A stretch of DNA of 5,067 bases, taken from Spirochaetales bacterium (GTDB lineage: Bacteria; Spirochaetota; Spirochaetia; Treponematales; UBA12059). Made by a program: the position numbers and the translations under genes. The DNA is taken from positions 1 through 5,067 of the forward strand of contig JAFGUM010000347.1 of the NCBI GenBank assembly GCA_016938515.1, given 5' to 3'. Below the pieces are notes generated by a model. That model was not told the origin of the DNA. It saw only the letters and a program-made list of their open reading frames with translations, and ran no database searches. This document shows positions 1 to 5,067 of the stretch, piece by piece (within the stretch, counting starts at the first letter, position 1; every line of letters begins with the position of its first letter).

Positions 1-1
1 A

Positions 2-895
2 GAAGGCGTACAGAAGGCGTTCGACGCCGGCGCGGGCGCCGTCGTGCTCAAGAGCCTGTTTGAAGAGCAGCTGCGCGCCGAGCTGGCATCTGTAGCCGGT
101 GCCACAGAAGCCCACCCCGAGGCCGAAGCCTTCCTGTCCGGCATGGGCCTGAACGAAGGCACCGAAGAATACCTCGACCTGATACACGACGCAAAAGCCG
201 GCGCGACCGGCTCCGTAATCGCCAGCGTCAACTGCTCGGGCGACTCGGAATGGGCGGCATTCGCGTCGCGCATCCAATCCGCCGGAGCCGACGCCGTCGA
301 ACTGAACCTGGGCCTTGTTCCATCTGATCCCGCGATGACGGCTGCAGCCATAGAGGATCGCCTCGTAGCGCTCGTCGAATCCGTGGCAAAAGTCGTCAAG
401 GTGCCCATAGCCGCCAAGCTTGGTTCTTCGTACACGAACATCGGCAACCTCGGCTCGAGGCTGGCCAAAGCCGGCGCGCGGGCGCTGACGCTGTTCAACC
501 GTTTTTACCGCATGGACGTCGATCTGGACGCGATGAGCCTGACAGCCGGTCCTACGCGGGGCAGCCCTGAGGCCTACCACGAAAGCCTCCGCTGGATAGC
601 CATGCTCGAAGGTCGCGTAGGCGCCGAGTTGTGCGCTTCTGGCGGCGTCTACGACGCGGCAACGGCTCTGCGCTTGATTGCGGTTGGCGCCAACGCCGTG
701 CAGATGTGCTCAGCGGTATACGCCAAGGGCTACAGTACGATTGCCACCGTAGTGCAGGAGATGGAATCCTGGATGGACGCGCGGAGCATCGCAAAACTGG
801 CGGACATGCGCGGCAGACTGGCCCGTCGCAACTCCGACGCTCCCGAGCTGTACGGCAGGCTCCACTACGTAAAGGCGCTCACGGGACAGTCCTGA
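2..895 (+). CDS. Dihydroorotate dehydrogenase-like FMN-binding TIM-barrel protein (5' partial)
   Basis: The reading frame is open from the left edge (first visible codons read EGVQKAFDAGAGAVVLKSLF), so the start lies upstream. 297 residues are visible and probably about 30 are missing, given a usual length near 330. A GTG at 44 is internal valine, not the start. Residues are counted from position 2. SVIASVNCSG (about 71-80) is a barrel strand, and AAKLGSSYTN (about 137-146) holds the lysine expected near flavin. ALTLFNRFYRMDVDLDA (about 161-177) is typical of DHOD-like proteins. SGGVYDAATALRLIAVGANA (about 213-232) and the following VQMCSAVY form the C-terminal FMN-phosphate-binding region. 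Where class 1 dihydroorotate dehydrogenases carry an SCPN-type segment with the catalytic Cys or Ser, this protein reads ELNLGLVPSDP. It therefore resembles the 'DHOD-like' group of uncertain substrate, and a role in pyrimidine synthesis should not be assumed. It is probably a cytosolic flavoprotein oxidoreductase. The gene ends in TGA, 10 bases from the stop of the convergent - strand operon. Confidence 0.88.
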   Translation, partial: EGVQKAFDAGAGAVVLKSLFEEQLRAELASVAGATEAHPEAEAFLSGMGLNEGTEEYLDLIHDAKAGATGSVIASVNCSGDSEWAAFASRIQSAGADAVELNLGLVPSDPAMTAAAIEDRLVALVESVAKVVKVPIAAKLGSSYTNIGNLGSRLAKAGARALTLFNRFYRMDVDLDAMSLTAGPTRGSPEAYHESLRWIAMLEGRVGAELCASGGVYDAATALRLIAVGANAVQMCSAVYAKGYSTIATVVQEMESWMDARSIAKLADMRGRLARRNSDAPELYGRLHYVKALTGQS

Positions 896-905
896 ACCCG
901 CCTCG

Positions 906-1391
906 CTACCGGCTCGCCTGAAACCGCAGGAATATCCTGTCAACGAGGGTTCCGGGCCGGTAGCTGATGCCCTGGACGGCCAGGTTGGCGCACATGGTCA
1001 GCCCAAGACCGCGCCACCGGCCCTCCCTTTCATCGAATCTCGGCGGTAGCCTGGGCTCTCTGCTTGCCCGCTCGGCAAACGCCGCGAACTGCTCGTGGCT
1101 TTCTACAAAAAAGGCGAGCGAGAGCGCGCTCGTGCGCTTCCTCACCACGACGCATACGCCCCCGGGCCCTATCTCGCCGTGGGTTAGCAGGTTGTCAAGT
1201 ATTTCGTCTCCGGCGACTATGAGCGTGGATGCTTCGTTGCCCGACAGAAACGGCAACGCCCGCACGCTTCTGTCGTACAACTCAAAAACAGCCGCTCCGG
1301 AACAGCGCTCGAGGTGTATCCTTGAGCTCTGTCCCCGCAGAGGTTCTAACTGTGCGTGCGCGGCTTCGTGGCCATTCATGGTTTTAATCAT
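906..1391 (-). CDS. RsbW/SpoIIAB-type anti-sigma factor / serine kinase-like ATPase (GHKL fold)
   Basis: This 161-residue protein is close to the usual size of RsbW-type proteins. In that family a Bergerat-fold ATPase binds and inhibits a client and phosphorylates the partner STAS protein. The N-box is clear at residues 59-71 (VAGDEILDNLLTH), with Glu63, Asn67 and His71 in the E-x3-N-x3-H spacing of RsbW proteins. Glu is the presumed general base and Asn binds Mg. A G2-like loop sits at 127-133 (RGLGLTM). The G1 box is poor: residues 97-102 read ESHEQF where DxGxPF is expected, so the adenine-contacting Asp is at best Glu and the hinge Gly is lost. ATP binding may be weak or unusual. It is the last gene of the - strand operon, 33 bases after the STAS gene and in the same frame, and it ends in TAG. 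The start is uncertain. The ATG at 1391 has GAGGG only one base away, while the ATG at 1379 (Met5) has it 13 bases away. The client is not identified. Confidence 0.85.
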   Translation of the reverse strand: MIKTMNGHEAAHAQLEPLRGQSSRIHLERCSGAAVFELYDRSVRALPFLSGNEASTLIVAGDEILDNLLTHGEIGPGGVCVVVRKRTSALSLAFFVESHEQFAAFAERASREPRLPPRFDEREGRWRGLGLTMCANLAVQGISYRPGTLVDRIFLRFQASR

Positions 1392-1392
1392 A

Positions 1393-1397
1393 CCCTC
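1393..1397 (-). promoter_or_regulatory. Poorly placed Shine-Dalgarno-like GAGGG before the anti-sigma kinase gene
   Basis: On the - strand GAGGG is followed by a single T and then the ATG at 1391. That spacing is too short for efficient initiation. The next in-frame ATG (1379) is 13 bases away, which is too long. The weak site decides neither start, and suggests that translation depends on termination and re-initiation from the STAS gene or is set low. This is inference. Confidence 0.35.
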
Positions 1398-1408
1398 GGA
1401 TGCGTCTT

Positions 1409-1424
1409 GAGCCCTTCGGGGCTC
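1409..1424 (-). other. Intergenic stem-loop (6-bp stem, CGAA loop) directly after the STAS stop codon
   Basis: The + strand reads GAGCCC-TTCG-GGGCTC, a perfect 6-bp GC-rich inverted repeat around a tetraloop. In the operon transcript (- strand) this gives GAGCCC-CGAA-GGGCTC. It starts on the base after the TAG of the STAS gene (1427-1425) and ends 17 bases before the ATG at 1391. No T-run follows on either strand, so it is not a standard intrinsic terminator. It could pause transcription, attenuate or stabilise the message, or modulate translation of the last gene. If read from the + strand it would have the very stable C(UUCG)G loop, but no + strand gene needs it there. Confidence 0.6.
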
Positions 1425-1754
1425 CTACGCCGGCAGTTCCTTTACCGATGGCGCGGAAGGAAACCGATCCGCGAACCCGGTAGACTCAAGCGCCAGCCGG
1501 ACAACTTCCGAGGCAGCGACGACGACAAAGCGCCGCTCGGCAACTTCTGCGTCCTCAACGGCGGCGAGCAACACGCCGATACCCGCGCTCGTCATTGACG
1601 TTACCGCCGACATCTCTACCGCCACGTCAGAACGGCCGACGAGTTTCATTATGTGTTCCTGCAGCTCGTTGTAGGTATAGCTGTTGATGGGTCCGCTTAC
1701 CGTGAGCACCGTCCATGATCCGCGCTGCCCGACTTCTACGCTGATTCCGGTCAT
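1425..1754 (-). CDS. STAS-domain anti-sigma factor antagonist (RsbV/SpoIIAA type)
   Basis: This 109-residue single STAS domain has the standard length for this family. In partner switching the unphosphorylated form binds the RsbW-type kinase and frees the kinase's client, while the form phosphorylated on serine cannot bind. The sequence shows the first strands (WTVLTVSGPINSYT, 14-27), the amphipathic helix (YNELQEHIMKLV, 28-39), the strand DVAVEMSAVTSM (43-54) and the loop-helix TSAGIGVLLAAVEDA (55-69). Ser56 aligns with the phosphoacceptor of the D-S-S/T-G motif. The preceding Asp is Thr55 and the following Ser/Thr is Ala57, so only one acceptor remains in the core motif. The ATG overlaps the TGA of the upstream membrane phosphatase (ATGA), and AGGGAG lies about 8 bases before it, so the start is well supported and probably translationally coupled. 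It ends in TAG. Its likely partners are the kinase-like protein just downstream and the two phosphatases upstream. Confidence 0.92.
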   Translation of the reverse strand: MTGISVEVGQRGSWTVLTVSGPINSYTYNELQEHIMKLVGRSDVAVEMSAVTSMTSAGIGVLLAAVEDAEVAERRFVVVAASEVVRLALESTGFADRFPSAPSVKELPA

Positions 1755-3880
1755 CGTTGTTTCTCCCTGGTCTGGCCATCGTAATCGATTACCACCACCG
1801 TTATGTCATCGTCCAGCTTGCCGCCAGCAAACGACGTGGCGGAACGGATCACCGCGTCTACCGTTTCAGCCGCGTCTGACGATTTATTTTCTGTAAACAC
1901 GCGCATGAGCCGTTCCTTGCCGTAGCGCTCACCGCGCACGCTCTCTGCCTCGACTATGCCGTCAGTGCTTATCAGAACACGAGAACCGGGCGGCAACACC
2001 AGTTTCTTTGCCTTGAGGTAGGGTTCCACGCGTTTAACAAAGCCGAGCATCCGGCCCTCTCCCTGCGCTTCGATCACAGAATCCAGCCCCGGCGACCTGA
2101 AGAACATCGCGGGCAAACCGCAGTTGATAAAGTACACAGACCCCTTGTCCAGAGCCAGGAACCCAAAAAGACCGGCGAAGAACGTGCCGCGGGGCAGATT
2201 GTCTTTGATAAAGTCGTTTGCCCTGGCAACGAGCCGGACAAAATCCTTTTCCTCGCGCAACAGCGTGCGTATCATCGACTTGAGTATGATCATGGACATG
2301 CTGGCGTTGAGCCCTTTGCCTGACACGTCCCCCACGACAAAAAACCACCGGTGTTCCGATATGCGCACCGAATCGAACAGGTCGCCACCGAGCCCGCGGG
2401 GCGCCTCGCAGCGGTACGCGACGCTAACCCCCGGGTACTGGATAGGGTCTATTCGTTCCTGCACGGAGCGGATGATCTGGTCAGCCAGGCCCAGTTCCTG
2501 TTCTACGGTCGCCAGCAACGACTCCCTGGCGACGTGCCTCGCGTAGTAGGCCACGACGAACAGTTTGCCGTGTACCGCGTCGAACATCGCGTAGTCGAGC
2601 GCGTCGTAACCCGCGCCGGAAACTTTGTGGCCAAACGCGAAGATGCCTACGACGCGGCGCCCTTCCTTGGCCAGCACGATGGCCTCAGCGCCCAGAGCGT
2701 CGAAAAAAGCCGTCAACGCCGCCCGGTACCCCGCAAGCCGCTCATCGGTTTCAAGATCGGGACGCAGGACGACGCGCTGCTCTACCGCGGCCAGGGCCTC
2801 CATGACGGGTGACGACGACGGCGACACGAGCGTGCCGTCGTCGGGGTATACGCGCACGAGGCTGCCTTCGTCATCCTCGGAAATAGCGGAGAACCAGGAG
2901 CAGCCAAGAGCAGCCTTCATTATACCGTCCAGCTCCGCGAGAGCCACTTCGCGACCGGCTGACAGATCCAGGTGCGCTATCGCGGATTCAAGCTCCTCGC
3001 GGGACGCCTCGTCCCGGCTGATACCCAACCTGCCGCGGGCGAACGCCTCGGCCCAGCGCGCGAATACGACGAAGACCAGGCCAGCGAATACGACAACGGA
3101 AATAGCCGCGCTTTCCCTGAACAGGAACGCGACCCCGACGATGAGCCCGAGCGGCACACCGAAGGCCACGGTTACGATCAGCCAGTACCCCAGGTTTCTG
3201 GCGACGCTCCATGGCTGAAAAGCCCTCGTAGACGAAAACACGTACGCCGCGGCCAGTACCGACGGCAGGATATTTGCCGCCGACAGTGGATACAGGATAC
3301 CCAGACCCAGCGACGGGCCCAGTATGGCAAAGACATAACCCCATGCGACGCTGCCGCCAAGCCCGGCTGCCATCACGAGGAGGTGCTGCCGGTGAACGCG
3401 ATTCTTCACCCCTATAGACCGGGCAGCCATCACCACGGCGCCCACGAGCCCGATACCGGCACCGGCAGCGCCGAGGATCGCGTGCAGGCTACCGTCGTTC
3501 CGCGTGTAGGTAACGCCGACGCGTGCGACCACCACGACGTACACGTCGGTACCCACCATAAACCAGCCCACCGCGACGACGGCGGCAACGAGCAGCAGGT
3601 CGACGACAGGCACGAGCCTGGCCGATGGATACGCGGCCCCCAGACGCAGGAATGCCAGATACGCGGTTATGGCTCCGACGCCAGCGCCGCGGATCAGTAC
3701 GGTCGCCACCTCCCAGTTGTAGGCGGCAAGCGTGTACCCGGAAGCCAGCAGCACGGCGTACGCGGCGCTGGCCAGCGCGGCAGCCCGGTACAGGGCGAGG
3801 GATACCCCGCGACCCCGCACGGAAAAAGCCAGTACGACCACGATGGCGACGGCCAGATAGGTAAAGATCGTCAGTCCCAT
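1751..3880 (-). CDS. Membrane sensor PP2C/SpoIIE-type serine phosphatase (multi-TM + GAF-like + SpoIIE, RsbU-like)
   Basis: This 709-residue protein has three parts. Residues 1-275 hold about nine hydrophobic segments (about 4-20, 29-52, 59-79, 88-109, 133-153, 166-187, 193-214, 230-254 and 258-275). The first seven resemble the 7TM sensor region found on some histidine kinases, including the RQHLLVMAAGL and LGILYPLS stretches, with a probable outside loop at 111-132. Residues about 295-450 look like a GAF domain (AEAIVLAKEGRRVVGIFAFG, then SGAGYDALDYAMFD), followed by a linker helix (about 445-478). Residues about 482-700 are a SpoIIE phosphatase. All metal-binding motifs are present: GGDLFD (Asp500), GDVSGKG (Asp518), STDGIVEA (Asp640) and DDDITVVV (Asp691). 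It should dephosphorylate the downstream STAS protein at the inner membrane in response to a membrane or cytosolic cue. The start ATG at 3880 has GAAGGTAGG six bases upstream and overlaps the end of the preceding phosphatase gene by 10 bases. The ligand is unknown. Confidence 0.9.
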   Translation of the reverse strand: MGLTIFTYLAVAIVVVLAFSVRGRGVSLALYRAAALASAAYAVLLASGYTLAAYNWEVATVLIRGAGVGAITAYLAFLRLGAAYPSARLVPVVDLLLVAAVVAVGWFMVGTDVYVVVVARVGVTYTRNDGSLHAILGAAGAGIGLVGAVVMAARSIGVKNRVHRQHLLVMAAGLGGSVAWGYVFAILGPSLGLGILYPLSAANILPSVLAAAYVFSSTRAFQPWSVARNLGYWLIVTVAFGVPLGLIVGVAFLFRESAAISVVVFAGLVFVVFARWAEAFARGRLGISRDEASREELESAIAHLDLSAGREVALAELDGIMKAALGCSWFSAISEDDEGSLVRVYPDDGTLVSPSSSPVMEALAAVEQRVVLRPDLETDERLAGYRAALTAFFDALGAEAIVLAKEGRRVVGIFAFGHKVSGAGYDALDYAMFDAVHGKLFVVAYYARHVARESLLATVEQELGLADQIIRSVQERIDPIQYPGVSVAYRCEAPRGLGGDLFDSVRISEHRWFFVVGDVSGKGLNASMSMIILKSMIRTLLREEKDFVRLVARANDFIKDNLPRGTFFAGLFGFLALDKGSVYFINCGLPAMFFRSPGLDSVIEAQGEGRMLGFVKRVEPYLKAKKLVLPPGSRVLISTDGIVEAESVRGERYGKERLMRVFTENKSSDAAETVDAVIRSATSFAGGKLDDDITVVVIDYDGQTREKQR
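1763..1768 (-). promoter_or_regulatory. Ribosome binding site of the STAS gene
   Basis: AGGGAG on the - strand lies 8 bases before the ATG at 1754, inside the last codons of the membrane phosphatase gene. Together with the ATGA overlap it fixes the start of the STAS protein and allows both coupled and independent initiation. Confidence 0.65.
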
Positions 3881-5067
3881 AGACGGCCTACCTTCGCGGC
3901 CAGTATTGTAATATCGTCGTGAATCTTCCTGTCAGTCGAGTAGCCTTCTCCCAAGGTTGCGAGCCGTTCGACGAGGTCGTCTATTCCGCAATCCAGCGCT
4001 TCGGTCATAACACGGTTGAATTCCGCGGAATCGTCGATGGGCTGTCCTTCCGCGCTCTTCATCTCGGTAAGCCCGTCTGTAGCCAGTACGATAACGTCAT
4101 CGGTGCGCAGCTCCGTTTGTTCTACCTCCACCGAGTCGATGGGTACCAGGCCTACTATGCCGCAGTTGGATGACAGCCTTTTTACAACCGGTCCTTTTAC
4201 CGTCCTCACGACTACGAACTGATCCGACATGCCGGCGTTGACGTACCTGAAGGTCTTGGCGCCTACGTCCACGAGGCCCAGAAACATAACCGTGTACTTG
4301 TCCTCAAACCCCATGTCACGTATGGCGCTGTCGCACGAGCGGACGAGAGCCGCAAGGTCAGCCTTGTCGGCCGCCGCGCGTATCGTGTTGATGACTATGC
4401 CCATCACGAGAGCCGCGCTGAGCCCCTTGCCGGAAACATCGCCCATGACGAGCAGCGTTCTGTCGTCATCGAGGCGCAGCGCGTCGTAGTAGTCTCCAGA
4501 CACGTTGACCAGAGGACGCCAGTACGCGGCAAGCGTGACCTTGGGCTGCTCGGGCAGCATTTCCGGCAGGAATGACCGCTGCGTCTCGGCTATCTGCCGC
4601 CAATCCTTCGTAAGCGCGGCAATCTCGAACAAGCGGGCTACGGTAAGCACGCGATCGAAGAAAATGAGCAATTCGCCGTAGAGCACCCGGTACGCGTCAA
4701 GATCGACGTAGGGGCAGATTCGCGAGAACACGAACAGGTAGTACCCCTTGCAGAATACAAAAAACCCGCGCGCGCCTCTATTGGACACGGTAAGATTGAA
4801 GCGGTCGTCCACGAACACGAGCCCCTCGGACAACTCGCGAAAATTGCGCTTCAGAGTGGGAACAAGGCCCGGATCAGCGGTGAGCGTTGCCGGGCTGGCG
4901 TAGAGTACGTCCCAGGTGTTGCTGCTTATGAGCACCACCGAGGCGTCGAGCGAGCGTTCCAGATCGCTTCTGATCGCCGTTACGAACTCGGCCATCGTAA
5001 AGCAGGTGCGTACGCGTTCCACGAAGGCCAGCACCAGCTTGCTCGTGCCACGCCCCAGGATGGTCTG
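3871..5067 (-). CDS. Soluble PP2C/SpoIIE-type serine phosphatase, RsbU-like (5' partial)
   Basis: The frame is open to the right edge (the codons before 5034 read QTILGRGTSKL without a stop). A GTG at 5034 is therefore probably internal, and 398 residues are visible. Residues are counted from that GTG. Residues 1-135 form an alpha/beta region resembling a GAF-type sensor (DASVVLISSNTWDVLYASPA at 30-49, then FFVFCKGYYLFVFSRICPYV at 91-110), with no clear membrane segment. A linker helix follows (about 136-160) and includes the QRSFLPEMLP motif typical of RsbU-like phosphatases. The SpoIIE domain spans about 165-383 and its metal-binding motifs are complete: SGDYYD (Asp181), GDVSGKG (Asp199), ATDGLTEM (Asp320) and HDDITILA (Asp373). 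The canonical first Gly of GGD is Ser180-1 here, a mild change. Expected role: dephosphorylate the STAS protein encoded two genes downstream. It ends in TGA, overlapping the next gene by 10 bases. The signal sensed and the true start lie beyond this window. Confidence 0.9.
   Translation of the reverse strand, partial: QTILGRGTSKLVLAFVERVRTCFTMAEFVTAIRSDLERSLDASVVLISSNTWDVLYASPATLTADPGLVPTLKRNFRELSEGLVFVDDRFNLTVSNRGARGFFVFCKGYYLFVFSRICPYVDLDAYRVLYGELLIFFDRVLTVARLFEIAALTKDWRQIAETQRSFLPEMLPEQPKVTLAAYWRPLVNVSGDYYDALRLDDDRTLLVMGDVSGKGLSAALVMGIVINTIRAAADKADLAALVRSCDSAIRDMGFEDKYTVMFLGLVDVGAKTFRYVNAGMSDQFVVVRTVKGPVVKRLSSNCGIVGLVPIDSVEVEQTELRTDDVIVLATDGLTEMKSAEGQPIDDSAEFNRVMTEALDCGIDDLVERLATLGEGYSTDRKIHDDITILAAKVGRLWD
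3887..3895 (-). promoter_or_regulatory. Ribosome binding site of the membrane phosphatase gene
   Basis: GAAGGTAGG on the - strand ends six bases before the ATG at 3880 and lies inside the last codons of the upstream phosphatase gene. It supports ATG 3880 as the start, just before the first hydrophobic segment, and fits translational coupling across the 10-base overlap. Confidence 0.65.

Noticed and set aside
891..927. Near direct repeat CCTGAACCCGC (891-901) and CCTGAAACCGC (917-927)
   Set aside because: It is only 11 bases with one mismatch, partly within coding sequence at both gene ends. It is likely chance and has no mobile-element context.
927..939. Short inverted repeat CAGGA-ATA-TCCTG near the end of the kinase gene, considered as a terminator
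   Set aside because: The stem has only five pairs, lies inside coding sequence and has no T-run on either strand.
967..1410. Open frame of 147 codons on the + strand opposite the anti-sigma kinase gene
   Set aside because: The opposite strand carries the recognisable N-box and G2 motifs. The + strand product has no family features and low-complexity Ser/Arg content.
2625..3218. Open frame of 197 codons on the + strand with Ser/Arg/Thr-rich product
   Set aside because: It is a shadow of the GAF-like region of the membrane phosphatase, with repetitive composition and no independent support.
2972..3922. Long open frame of 316 codons on the + strand opposite the membrane phosphatase
   Set aside because: It is antisense to a gene with clear membrane segments and motifs. 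Its translation is rich in Arg, Gln, His and Asp without any domain, as expected for a shadow frame in high-GC DNA.
5032..5034. GTG at 5034 as the start of the soluble phosphatase
   Set aside because: The frame continues open to the window edge with protein-like sequence, and no convincing ribosome binding site precedes the GTG. The gene is more likely cut by the window.

Overview
This 5,067-base window reads as high-GC bacterial chromosome (roughly 60 % GC by eye) and is coding almost end to end. It carries one partial metabolic gene on the + strand (positions 2-895) and, convergent to it, a compact four-gene cluster on the - strand (5067 down to 906). The cluster is a partner-switching signalling module. 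In transcription order it has a soluble SpoIIE/PP2C-type phosphatase (5' end outside the window), a membrane-bound sensor phosphatase of the same catalytic family, a single-domain STAS anti-sigma-factor antagonist (RsbV/SpoIIAA type), and a GHKL-fold anti-sigma kinase-like protein (RsbW/SpoIIAB type).

The first three - strand genes are tightly coupled. The two phosphatases overlap by 10 bases, and the second phosphatase overlaps the STAS gene by an ATGA. Only the last gene is set off, by 33 bases that are filled largely by a perfect 6-bp stem with a TTCG/CGAA loop. In the family model the kinase phosphorylates the STAS protein on a serine, so that it cannot sequester the kinase. Phosphatases that sense stress or signals remove the phosphate, the STAS protein captures the kinase, and the kinase's client (a sigma factor or another protein) is released. 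Two phosphatases with different sensory front ends suggest that two inputs, one cytosolic and one from the membrane, converge on one switch. No sigma factor or other client lies in the window, so the output is unknown.

The + strand gene encodes a dihydroorotate-dehydrogenase-like flavoprotein with a TIM-barrel FMN-binding C-terminus. It lacks the SCPN-type active-site segment of true class 1 enzymes. It meets the - strand operon tail to tail with a 10-base gap and no visible terminator, and it is probably functionally unrelated.

Organism: my best guess is a high-GC spirochaete (Spirochaetota), from the DHOD-like protein together with RsbU/RsbV/RsbW-type genes and a TSAG-type STAS motif. This is recognition by feel, not a search result, and other Gram-negative phyla are possible. 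I saw no tRNA, rRNA, CRISPR array, insertion sequence or sigma-factor gene, and no gene-free stretch over 300 bases. The operon promoter must lie beyond position 5067.
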